Of a DNA stretch of 64,000 bases, positions 55,468 through 63,285 are shown one piece after another. The notes under the pieces are model-generated. The model ran no database searches. It had not been told where the DNA came from and saw only the letters and a list, made by a program, of their open reading frames with translations. Position 1 is the first letter of the stretch. Every line of letters starts with the position of its first letter. Both the position numbers and the translations under genes were made by a program. Source of the DNA: Leucobacter musarum subsp. musarum (lineage in GTDB: Bacteria; Actinomycetota; Actinomycetes; Actinomycetales; Microbacteriaceae); contig NZ_JHBW01000087.1 of the NCBI RefSeq assembly GCF_001273845.1, positions 1 to 64,000 on the forward strand, written 5' to 3'.

Positions 55468-56337
55468 TTACTCCTGGCCGGGCAGCCGGATCATGCTCTC
55501 CTGCGCCACACTTGCGACCAGGTTGCCGTCACGGTCGAAGAAGCGGCCGTGCGCCAGCCCCCGACCGCCCTGCGACGTCGGCGAATCGAGCTCGTAGAGC
55601 AACCACTCGTCGACTCGGAACGGGCGGTGGAACCACATGGCATGGTCGAGACTCGCCGCCCGCATCCCCGGCGTGGCCCAGGGAATCCCGTGCTGGCGCG
55701 CCACCGGTTCGAGCAGCAGGTAGTCGCTGCCAAAAGCGAGCGCTGCAGCGTTGAGGAGTGGTGAGGCGTCGAATGCTTCGCGGCTGCGCATCCAGACGCG
55801 TTGCGTCGAGGTGCGCTCGGCAACGCGCAGGATGATGTCTGACTCGGCGTAGCGAAAGTCGAACGGTCGATTGAGCACCCACGAGGCACGTCCATCGCCA
55901 CCGAGGTGGCCGTACTTCTCCCAGACAGTCGGCAACGTGTTCGGGTCGGGGACAGTGGTGAGGTCGATCGTCTGTTGGTGCTCCACACCCGCATCCGGGG
56001 TCTGGAACGACGAGATCATCGACATGCGCGCCTCGCCGTGCTGATAGGCCTGCACGCGTCGGGTCGAGAATGAGCGCCCGTCGTGGAGGCGGTCGACTTC
56101 GAAAGTCATCCGTTCGTCGCTATCGCCCGGGCGCAGGAAATAGCCGTGCATCGAGTGAATCTGCCGATCGTCGGGGACCGTCGTGCCGGCAGCGGCGATC
56201 GCCTGACCGAGCACCTGTCCGCCGAAAGATCGCCCGTGCGGGGTGGGCAGCGGCGGGCCGGTCAGGATGTTCTCACGGGTGCGTGCGCCCGAATCGAGCA
56301 CGGTGAGCATCTCGAGCAGGTTCGGTGATGCGATCAT
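55468..56337 (-). CDS. tesB: acyl-CoA thioesterase II (TesB family)
   Basis: 289-aa double-hotdog thioesterase. Signatures are PTPHGRSFGGQVLGQAIAAA, IHSMHGYFLRPGD, RRVQAYQHGEARMSMISSFQ and SLDHAMWFHRPFRVDEWLLY. It cleaves medium to long acyl-CoA in the cytosol. Normal length for TesB. ATG 56337; it is divergent from the next gene over a 93-bp gap. Confidence 0.94.
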   Translation of the reverse strand: MIASPNLLEMLTVLDSGARTRENILTGPPLPTPHGRSFGGQVLGQAIAAAGTTVPDDRQIHSMHGYFLRPGDSDERMTFEVDRLHDGRSFSTRRVQAYQHGEARMSMISSFQTPDAGVEHQQTIDLTTVPDPNTLPTVWEKYGHLGGDGRASWVLNRPFDFRYAESDIILRVAERTSTQRVWMRSREAFDASPLLNAAALAFGSDYLLLEPVARQHGIPWATPGMRAASLDHAMWFHRPFRVDEWLLYELDSPTSQGGRGLAHGRFFDRDGNLVASVAQESMIRLPGQE

Positions 56338-56430
56338 GAAAGCCTCCGTCGTGTGCGCGCGGACTGGAATGGCCCCAGTCTAGGGCTGCGGCCGGGGTGC
56401 TCTGGCCTGCGCGGACTAGACTCGGCAGCG

Positions 56431-57078
56431 ATGCCTGCGATCCTTTCGCTCGCCGATGCGGCGACACGCGACGACCTGAAGATCTTCCTCGAACGACTCC
56501 TGCGCGCGGGTCAACCCGAGGTGCGGATCGTGTCGCGGGGGACTGCGCTCGCGGTGTTCGGGTGCACGCAGGCGCCGCGCGGGATCACCGATCCGGTGCC
56601 AGTGGTGCTCGTCATGCGTGCGTTCGCTCTGGCAACGTCGACGGAGCCTGACGTCGACACTACGGTCGAGGCGCGCGCGCTGCTCGACCGCATTGCCCGA
56701 CTCGGGTTCATCGGCCGTGAGTTGGAACTGCCGGTTCCCAGCCCGATGGCGGCATGGGCCGGCGTACTGCCACCCACCTCGGGCTGGATCCCTGCAGGTT
56801 CGCTGGACGCGGCTTCGGTGCGCGGGGTTGCACTCGAGGGAATCGACCGCGTGGCCGCGGCGCTGCCCGCCGATCCCGGCGAAGCCGTGGTGCACCGCGT
56901 TCGAGCAACGGTGTGGGGGTTGGAGATGGCGCCCGGTGTGCCGGCAGCGGCCGCATTCGCCGCCGAGACGCTGGGGTTTCTCGGTGATGACGCGCCGGTC
57001 CACATCGCGCGTTCGCTGACGTGGACGCGTCTCACTGCGGTGCGCGGGCATGTGCTGGTGCGCTCGCTTCTGGGGTAG
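56431..57078 (+). CDS. conserved hypothetical protein
   Basis: 215-aa protein I do not recognise. The start MPAILSLADAATRDDLKIFL is followed by an alpha/beta pattern; a Pro-rich centre (PSPMAAWAGVLPPTSGWIP) and a helical Ala-rich C-terminus follow. There are no signal peptide, membrane helix or catalytic motifs. TAGACT lies eight bases before ATG 56431, supporting a short or no leader. Such a protein next to tesB looks like an actinobacterial conserved hypothetical. Confidence 0.7.
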   Translation: MPAILSLADAATRDDLKIFLERLLRAGQPEVRIVSRGTALAVFGCTQAPRGITDPVPVVLVMRAFALATSTEPDVDTTVEARALLDRIARLGFIGRELELPVPSPMAAWAGVLPPTSGWIPAGSLDAASVRGVALEGIDRVAAALPADPGEAVVHRVRATVWGLEMAPGVPAAAAFAAETLGFLGDDAPVHIARSLTWTRLTAVRGHVLVRSLLG

Positions 57079-57147
57079 TCGAGTTGCGCGTCCAGCGAAT
57101 CCCTCGTTCCTCGGGTAGGATATGACGGTCAACAAGAGGAGTGTGTA

Positions 57148-57429
57148 ATGGCCAACCCCAACGGCATCATCGACCCGCCCATCGACGATCTGCTCGAGAA
57201 GGTCGATTCGAAGTACGCCCTGGTGGTCTTCGCTTCGCAGCGTGCCCGTCAGATCAACGACTACTACACCGATCTGCACGACGGCAATCTTTTCGATAAC
57301 GTCGGCCCGCTGGTCGATTCATCGGTCGACGACAAGCCGCTCTCGATCGCCCTGCACGAGATCGTCGAGGGCAAGCTCACGATGACCCGGCGCGCTGAGG
57401 CCACGCCAGAGCTCGACGAAGAGGCGTAA
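57148..57429 (+). CDS. rpoZ: RNA polymerase omega subunit
   Basis: 93-aa subunit stabilising the beta-prime chain. The family core is [26 protein letters not shown], with [14 protein letters not shown] near the end. AAGAGGAGTG precedes ATG 57148. In actinobacteria it usually follows gmk and precedes coaBC and metK; neither gmk nor coaBC is adjacent here. A U-rich terminator lies downstream. Confidence 0.94.
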   Translation: MANPNGIIDPPIDDLLEKVDSKYALVVFASQRARQINDYYTDLHDGNLFDNVGPLVDSSVDDKPLSIALHEIVEGKLTMTRRAEATPELDEEA

Positions 57430-57494
57430 GTCGCGATTGCAGCCGCAATCTTTCGCTGTGCTCTGCAATCTTGAGTGATGCGGCTCAGCAATGT

Positions 57495-57541
57495 CGGTGG
57501 CGTCGGATACCCTGAAAAGGTCCGACGCCACCGGCGTTTTT
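57495..57541 (+). terminator. intrinsic terminator between rpoZ and metK
   Basis: Arms CGGTGGCGTCGGA (57495-57507) and TCCGACGCCACCG (57521-57533) form a perfect 13-bp stem with a 13-nt loop, followed by GCGTTTTTTC. It is the clearest U-tract terminator on the + strand in this window. It most simply ends rpoZ mRNA, but since metK starts 50 bp later it could also act as an attenuator in a metK leader. Confidence 0.88.
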
Positions 57542-57590
57542 TCATCTGGTGGATGTACTTCCGCCCCGTCATCGCAGTTCTAGGAGACCC

Positions 57591-58784
57591 GTGTCGTTGC
57601 GTCAGTTCACCTCAGAGTCCGTTACCGAGGGGCACCCCGACAAGATCTGCGATCGCATCTCGGATACGATCCTCGACGCGATGCTCGCGCAGGACCCGGG
57701 CGCTCGCGTCGCCGTCGAAACGCTCGTGACCACGGGCTTGGTGCACGTTGCCGGTGAGGTTTCCACGACGGGGTACGTCGAGATCCCGCAGCTCGTGCGC
57801 AACGCCGTGCGTGAGATCGGTTACACCAGCTCCGAAATGGGATTCGACGCGTCCTCCTGCGGTGTGTCTGTGTCGATTGGTCAGCAATCGCCCGATATCG
57901 CCGGCGGTGTCGACACGTCGCTCGAGGTCCGTAGCGGTTCGGGTGACGACGACGCGCTGAGTCGTCAGGGCGCGGGTGACCAGGGCATCATGTTCGGGTT
58001 TGCCACCGACGAGACGCCAGAACTCCACCCGCTTCCCAGCTGGATCGCGCATCGTCTGGCCGAGCGCCTCACCGAAGCGCGCAAGAGCGGTGAGCTGCCC
58101 GAACTGCGCCCCGACGGCAAGACGCAGGTGACGATCGGGTACGACGGAGATCGTGCCGCGAGTGTCGAAGCCGTCGTGGTGTCGACGCAGCACCACGCCG
58201 ATCTGACGCAGCCCGCGCTCCGTGACGCGATCGAGCGCCTCGTCATTCGTCCAGTGCTCGAGCGCGTCGAGCTCTCGAGTGCAGACGCCGACCTCTTCAT
58301 CAACCCGGCCGGCCCGTTCGTCGTCGGCGGCCCGATGGGCGACGCCGGGCTCACCGGCCGCAAGATCATCATCGACACCTACGGCGGCGCGAGCCGACAC
58401 GGCGGTGGCGCCTTCAGTGGTAAGGACCCGTCGAAGGTCGACCGTTCTGCCGCGTATGCGATGCGCTGGGTCGCGAAGCACGTAGTGCGCGCCGGGTTGG
58501 CCTCGCGCGCGGAACTGCAGGTGGCGTACGCGATTGGTCGTGCCCACCCGGTCGGCCTCTACGTCGAGACCTTCGGCACGGAGACGGTGCCGCTCGACCG
58601 CATCGAGCGCGCCGTGCGAGAGACGTTCGACCTGCGACCCCTCGCCATCATCCGTGATCTCGAACTGCTGCGCCCGATCTACGCGAAGACGAGCGCGTAC
58701 GGGCACTTCGGCCGCGAACTGCCCGAGTTCACCTGGGAGGCTACCCCGCGCGTCGCAGAGCTGCGGGCCGCCGCCGGACTCTAG
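57591..58784 (+). CDS. metK: S-adenosylmethionine synthetase
   Basis: 397-aa enzyme making SAM from methionine and ATP. It begins [32 protein letters not shown] and [19 protein letters not shown] are signatures. GTG 57591 follows TAGGAGACCC. An in-frame ATG at 57549 adds residues that lie in the leader and are unlike the family. priA starts 8 bp after the stop. Confidence 0.97.
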   Translation: MSLRQFTSESVTEGHPDKICDRISDTILDAMLAQDPGARVAVETLVTTGLVHVAGEVSTTGYVEIPQLVRNAVREIGYTSSEMGFDASSCGVSVSIGQQSPDIAGGVDTSLEVRSGSGDDDALSRQGAGDQGIMFGFATDETPELHPLPSWIAHRLAERLTEARKSGELPELRPDGKTQVTIGYDGDRAASVEAVVVSTQHHADLTQPALRDAIERLVIRPVLERVELSSADADLFINPAGPFVVGGPMGDAGLTGRKIIIDTYGGASRHGGGAFSGKDPSKVDRSAAYAMRWVAKHVVRAGLASRAELQVAYAIGRAHPVGLYVETFGTETVPLDRIERAVRETFDLRPLAIIRDLELLRPIYAKTSAYGHFGRELPEFTWEATPRVAELRAAAGL

Positions 58785-58792
58785 GCACGCGT

Positions 58793-60949
58793 ATGGCGTC
58801 AAGCGCGTCACCGGTCTCCGCACGCGGATGGTCGGGGTATGAACGGGCTGAAGGGGCACAGGGCCGACCCATCGCGCAGATCCTGCTCGACTCCGCTCTT
58901 CCACAACTCGATCACCTCTTCGACTATGCGGTGCCGCCCGAGCTTGCCGACGAGATTCGCGTGGGGCAACGCGTACGTGTGCCGTTCCGCTCGCGAGAAC
59001 GCAAGACATTCGGGTTCGTCGTCGGATTCTCCGAGCGCAGCGACTTCGGCGGCGAGCTGTCGCCCGTCGCCGATCTCGTCACCCCCGTACCCCAGCTGAC
59101 CCCGGAAGTCTGGCGCCTGGCTCGTGCGGTCGCCGATCGCGCGGGAGGCTCGGCGGGTGACATTTTGAGGCTCGCCATTCCCACGCGCCAAGTGCGCGTC
59201 GAGAAACAGCACTTGGCGGCGGCGTTGGCCCCGGAAACGAAGAGTGCGGGCGCAGCGGGTTCGACGGTCGCGGAATCCAGGGAAGCCCCTGAGGTTTTGG
59301 AGAGCCCGGAGGTCGATGGCGTCGATCCGGCCGAGGCGGAAGCGATCACGGCGACCGCGATCGCCGACGACGTCGCGCTGTCGGCGGAACACACCATCGC
59401 CGAACAGCTCACCGCCGGAGCACGTCTTGCGCTGACCGCGTCGCACGGTCCTGAGCGGCTGCACACGGGGGAGTGGGTCGGCGGGTGGGCCGGGCAGCTG
59501 GCACGCATTGCACTCGCGGTGTACGAGTCACGGCGCAGCGTGATCATCATTGCGCCTGACTATCGCGACCTCGACCAACTGCGCGATGCACTCGCCGCAT
59601 TCGGGCACGAGCACGTGGTCCGGGTCGATTCGCGTCAGTCGAATGGCGAGCGCTACGCGGGGTTCCTCCGCGCGCTCGACGCCGAACCCCGCATCATTCT
59701 CGGCAACCGCTCTGCCGGATACGCGCCAGCCCACGAACTCGGGGCGATCCTCATCTGGGACGACGGCGACCCCGTGCTCGCCGAACCCTTGACCCCCTAC
59801 GTGCATGCGCGAGACGCCGCCCTCGTGCGTGCCGAGCAGACCGGTGCCGGGCTGTTCTTCGCCGGGCACACCCGCAGCGCCGAGGTGCAACGACTCGTCG
59901 ACCTGGGCTACGTGCGAGCGCAGCGCAACCCGCCGCGGCGCGCCCGCATCCAACATGCCGACGCGTCGTTGGCGCCCGACGCGTTTGCGGGCCGCGTGCC
60001 CGAGTTCGCCGCGCGCACGATCCGTGAAGGGCTGCGGAGCGGACCGGTGCTCGTGCAGGTCGCCACGCCGGGCTACGCCCCGGTCGCGGTGTGCGCCGAG
60101 TGCGGTGACCTGGCTCGATGCCAGGTCTGTGCGGGACCGATCGGCTTCCGAGCGATCGGTCGAGCATCGTGCCGCTGGTGCGGGGAGCACCCGGCTCGCT
60201 GGCAGTGCCGCACCTGCGACGGGCGCACGCTCGTTGAGCGCGGTATGGGGTCCGGGCGCACCGTCGAACAGTTCGAACGGCAGTTCGCCGGCGCGCGCGT
60301 GCTGCTCAGCGACGGAGACCATCCGCGGGAACGCGTCGACGCTCGACCCGCCATCGTCGTCGCAACGCGCGGCGCCGAGCCGCTGGCCGCGGGTGGCTAC
60401 CGCGCAGTCGTGCTGCTCGATGCCGAGCGCCTGCTCAGCATCGAAACCCTCCGCGCGGGTGAAGACTGTCTGCGCTGGTGGGAGAACGCTGCAGCCCTCA
60501 CCGCAGCAGACGGCGTGTGCCTCATGGCTTCGGGTGGGGGCCCGGTGGTGCGTGCCTTTGTGACCGGTCGCACAGAAGAGTGGTTGCACGGCGAGCTGCG
60601 GGACCGCCACGCGTTGCGGTATCCGCCGGCGGTGCGCGTGGCGAGCGTCAGTGGCGGGCCCGACGAGGTCGAGCGCGCGCTGCTGCAACTCGCGGAGGTT
60701 CCGGGAACCGATCATCTCGGGCCGACGCAGGTGCCCGCGGGTGGCCTTGCGAAGACGCCAGCGGGCCTGGTGCGCGCCATCGTTCGGTTCGACTATGGTC
60801 ACGGTGCAGAGGTCGCAAGCCGCCTGCGCGGCGCACTCGTCGCCGATGCCGCCGGCTCGGCCTCGCGCACGCGCGGCAGCGCTCCAGGGCGGGCACGCCC
60901 CGAAGCGCTCCGGCTGCGGTTCGACGATCGCGGCGTCTTCGACGGCTAG
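58793..60949 (+). CDS. priA: PriA-like primosome protein, helicase-inactive type
   Basis: 718-aa actinobacterial PriA homologue. The N-terminal DNA-binding domain (ILLDSALPQLDHLFDYAVP) and the zinc-binding cluster (CAECGDLARCQVC, CRWCGEHPARWQCRTC, eight Cys) are kept. The Walker A GxGKT and DEAH motifs of helicase PriA are not found: the corresponding places read LHTGEWVGGW and ILIWDDGDPV. It may therefore act as a replication-restart scaffold without unwinding. A low-complexity insert at about residues 145-190 separates the domains. It is 8 bp from metK. Confidence 0.92.
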   Translation: MASSASPVSARGWSGYERAEGAQGRPIAQILLDSALPQLDHLFDYAVPPELADEIRVGQRVRVPFRSRERKTFGFVVGFSERSDFGGELSPVADLVTPVPQLTPEVWRLARAVADRAGGSAGDILRLAIPTRQVRVEKQHLAAALAPETKSAGAAGSTVAESREAPEVLESPEVDGVDPAEAEAITATAIADDVALSAEHTIAEQLTAGARLALTASHGPERLHTGEWVGGWAGQLARIALAVYESRRSVIIIAPDYRDLDQLRDALAAFGHEHVVRVDSRQSNGERYAGFLRALDAEPRIILGNRSAGYAPAHELGAILIWDDGDPVLAEPLTPYVHARDAALVRAEQTGAGLFFAGHTRSAEVQRLVDLGYVRAQRNPPRRARIQHADASLAPDAFAGRVPEFAARTIREGLRSGPVLVQVATPGYAPVAVCAECGDLARCQVCAGPIGFRAIGRASCRWCGEHPARWQCRTCDGRTLVERGMGSGRTVEQFERQFAGARVLLSDGDHPRERVDARPAIVVATRGAEPLAAGGYRAVVLLDAERLLSIETLRAGEDCLRWWENAAALTAADGVCLMASGGGPVVRAFVTGRTEEWLHGELRDRHALRYPPAVRVASVSGGPDEVERALLQLAEVPGTDHLGPTQVPAGGLAKTPAGLVRAIVRFDYGHGAEVASRLRGALVADAAGSASRTRGSAPGRARPEALRLRFDDRGVFDG

Positions 60950-60968
60950 GTCGTCCGCGTCGTGCGGC

Positions 60969-62180
60969 TCAGACCGCTGCGGCGTCGCGCAGGCGCTCCG
61001 CGACGAAGTCCACGTCTTTGTCGCCGCGCCCCGACAGGTTCGCGACGATGACCGCGTCCGCGGGCAGCGTCGGAGCGAGCTTGATGACCTGCGCGAGTGC
61101 GTGCGAGGACTCGAGCGCCGGAATGATGCCCTCGACTTTCGAGAGCGTCTGGAACGCGGCGAGCGTCTCCGCATCGGTCACCGACACGTACTCAACGCGC
61201 CCGAGCTGCTCAAGGTGGGCGTGCTGCGGTCCGACTCCCGGGTAATCGAGCCCCGAAGCGATCGAGTGGACGGGCGATGGTTCTCCCGATTCGGTTTGCA
61301 GCACCTTGGTGCGCATGCCGTGCAGCGTGCCCGGCGTGCCGAGCGTCATCGTCGCGGCGTGACGGTCGCCCTCGAGCCCCTCACCGGCGGGCTCGACGCC
61401 CTGAATGCGTACCGACTCATCTTCGAGGAACGCGTCGAACAGGCCCAGCGCATTCGAGCCACCTCCCACCGCGGCCACCAGCACATTGGGCAGCTTGCCC
61501 TCGGCCTCAAGAATCTGTGCGCGGGCTTCGCGGCCCACGACCGATTGGAAGTCGCGCACCATCGAGGGGTAGGGATGCGGCCCAACCACGGAGCCGATGG
61601 CGAAGAAGTACTCGTCGGGAGACGCCGCGTAGACGCCGAATGCCGAGTCGACGGCCTCCTTCAATGAACGACCGCCTGCTTCGACGGCAACGACCTTCGC
61701 GCCGAGCAGTTCCATGCGTACGACGTTCGGGTGCTGCTTCTCAACGTCGATCGCACCCATGTGGATTTCGCAGTCGAGCCCAACGAGCGCGGCCGCGGTT
61801 GCAAGCGCGACGCCGTGCTGACCGGCACCCGTTTCGGCGATGACCTTCGTCTTGCCCATTCGCTGGGCGAGCAGTGCCTCGCCGAGGCAGTGATTGATCT
61901 TGTGGGCCCCGGTGTGGTTCAGGTCTTCGCGCTTGAGGTAGATCTTCGCGCCGCCGAGCCTGCGGGTGAGGTTTTCGGCGAAGTAGAGCAGCGAGGGGCG
62001 ACCGACGTAGGTGCGCAGAAGCGCCTGCAGCTGATCCTGGAAATCCGGATCCTGCATCGCCTCGGCGTAGGCCGTGGCGACCTCGGCGATCGGGCCGGCG
62101 AGGAACGGCGGCAGCTCTGCGCCGCCGAACTCGCCGAAATTACCTTCGGCGTCGGCACGGTAGGGGGAAGTCTGAGTCAT
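60969..62180 (-). CDS. trpB: tryptophan synthase beta chain
   Basis: 403-aa PLP enzyme joining indole and serine to tryptophan. PLP Lys94 lies in [16 protein letters not shown] and NLSGRGDKD bind the cofactor phosphate and end the protein core. It is of the standard TrpB1 type. No trpA or trpC is adjacent: trpB stands alone, on the strand opposite to priA and fmt. AAAGGA precedes ATG 62180. Its leader has a WW peptide and an attenuator, so it is regulated by tryptophan supply. Confidence 0.96.
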   Translation of the reverse strand: MTQTSPYRADAEGNFGEFGGAELPPFLAGPIAEVATAYAEAMQDPDFQDQLQALLRTYVGRPSLLYFAENLTRRLGGAKIYLKREDLNHTGAHKINHCLGEALLAQRMGKTKVIAETGAGQHGVALATAAALVGLDCEIHMGAIDVEKQHPNVVRMELLGAKVVAVEAGGRSLKEAVDSAFGVYAASPDEYFFAIGSVVGPHPYPSMVRDFQSVVGREARAQILEAEGKLPNVLVAAVGGGSNALGLFDAFLEDESVRIQGVEPAGEGLEGDRHAATMTLGTPGTLHGMRTKVLQTESGEPSPVHSIASGLDYPGVGPQHAHLEQLGRVEYVSVTDAETLAAFQTLSKVEGIIPALESSHALAQVIKLAPTLPADAVIVANLSGRGDKDVDFVAERLRDAAAV

Positions 62181-62216
62181 GGGTGGTCCTTTGCTTCATT
62201 GCGCCACTCGGAGACG

Positions 62217-62244
62217 AAAAAACACCGCCCTCGAGAGGCGGTGT
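62217..62244 (-). terminator. trp attenuator terminator
   Basis: On the reverse strand, ACACCGCC (62244-62237) and GGCGGTGT (62229-62222) form an 8-bp stem followed by TTTTTT down to 62217. It lies between the leader peptide and trpB, 37 bp before the trpB start. The 5' arm can instead pair with GGCGGT at the leader peptide stop region, giving an antiterminator. Confidence 0.88.
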
Positions 62245-62268
62245 CGGTGTGCATGCGCACGAGAGGGA

Positions 62269-62284
62269 GACCGCCTAGGCGGTC
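62269..62284 (-). promoter_or_regulatory. trp leader palindrome (regions 1:2 of attenuator)
   Basis: GACCGCCTAGGCGGTC is a perfect 16-bp palindrome covering the last codons and stop of the leader peptide. Its first half (region 1) pairs with the second half (region 2). When a ribosome stalls at the Trp codons just upstream, region 1 is covered and region 2 (GGCGGT) is free to pair with ACCGCC of the terminator stem, preventing termination. Confidence 0.8.
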
Positions 62285-62307
62285 CACCACTGCTGCACGG
62301 TACGCAT
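62275..62307 (-). CDS. trpL: trp leader peptide, 10 aa with tandem Trp
   Basis: A 10-codon reverse-strand reading frame, MRTVQQWWTA, with two adjacent Trp codons three codons before the end, then TAG. It is directly upstream of a terminator hairpin before trpB, the classical attenuation layout. No Shine-Dalgarno is seen; TATGCT (62319-62314) lies exactly six bases before the ATG, so the leader peptide mRNA is probably leaderless. It is too short for ordinary gene finding. Confidence 0.88.
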   Translation of the reverse strand: MRTVQQWWTA

Positions 62308-62370
62308 ACGAGGAGCATAGCAGGATCGCAGCGGGCCGCACGAGCCCGAGTCAAGTGGGAGAATGGTCGA

Positions 62371-63285
62371 ATGCGTATCGTCTTCGCGGGCACTCCCGAG
62401 TTCGCCGTTCCGAGTCTGCAGGCGCTCGTCGCCGCCGGTCATGACGTGGTCGGGGTCATCACCCGCGCCGACGCACCTCTGGGGCGCAAACGCGTGCTCA
62501 CGCCGTCACCCGTGGCGGCGGCGGCCGATGCGCTCGGCATTCCTGTGCTGAAGGCGAATCGATTGGATGCCGCGGCGACCGAGTGGGCGGCGGGCCTCAC
62601 GCCCGAACTCGGTGTGATTGTGGCCTACGGCGGGCTCGTGCGCACCCTGCTGCTCGAGACCCCCGTTCACGGCTGGATCAACCTGCACTTTTCCGCGCTG
62701 CCGCAGTGGCGCGGCGCAGCTCCCGTGCAGCGCGCGCTCGCGGCGGGCGAGCAGCGGCTCGGCGTCACCGTGTTCCGTCTCGTGGAGGCGCTGGATGCCG
62801 GGGACGTGCTCACGCGCGATGCTCGCGAGGTGCCCGAGGGCACGACCGCCGGTGCGGCGCTCACCGATCTCGCGTCGTTCGGCACGGCGGCATTGGTCGA
62901 TGCGGTGGCGCTGCTCGCAGAGAACGCCGAAGCCGGGGAACCGCAGGAGGGCGAGGCGAGCTACGCGCACAAACTGTTGCGAGATGACGGCCGTCTTGAC
63001 CTCTCACGGCCGACCGTCGAAGTGCTGGCGACGTGGGCCGGCATGACGCCCGAACCCGGAGCGTTCGTGCTCCATGACGAGGCACCGTTGAAGCTGCACG
63101 CGGTGCGTCGTGCTGAGGCTCTGCCCGGCGCGGTGGCGGGCCAGGTGGTGCTCGCGGACGGCGAGGCCGTGCTGCAGCTGGTCGACGGCGCGCTTGGACT
63201 CGAACGTGTGCAGCCGGCCGGCAAGCCCGCGATGGATGGCGCCGCCTGGCTGCGCGGCCGCGACGGAGAGGCGGTGGTGTCATGA
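62371..63285 (+). CDS. fmt: methionyl-tRNA formyltransferase
   Basis: 304-aa enzyme that formylates initiator Met-tRNA. It starts RIVFAGTPEFAVPSLQAL; NLHFSALPQWRGAAPVQRAL contains catalytic His and the family motif. It works upstream of peptide deformylase (def at 14.8 kb). ATG 62371 is chosen because the fold begins at once; the upstream open frame crosses the trp leader region. It overlaps rsmB by 4 bp. Confidence 0.96.
   Translation: MRIVFAGTPEFAVPSLQALVAAGHDVVGVITRADAPLGRKRVLTPSPVAAAADALGIPVLKANRLDAAATEWAAGLTPELGVIVAYGGLVRTLLLETPVHGWINLHFSALPQWRGAAPVQRALAAGEQRLGVTVFRLVEALDAGDVLTRDAREVPEGTTAGAALTDLASFGTAALVDAVALLAENAEAGEPQEGEASYAHKLLRDDGRLDLSRPTVEVLATWAGMTPEPGAFVLHDEAPLKLHAVRRAEALPGAVAGQVVLADGEAVLQLVDGALGLERVQPAGKPAMDGAAWLRGRDGEAVVS

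Noticed and set aside
57541-57590. metK start at ATG 57549
   Set aside because: The added residues have no MetK similarity and lie next to the terminator; GTG 57591 has a good AGGAG and the family N-terminus.
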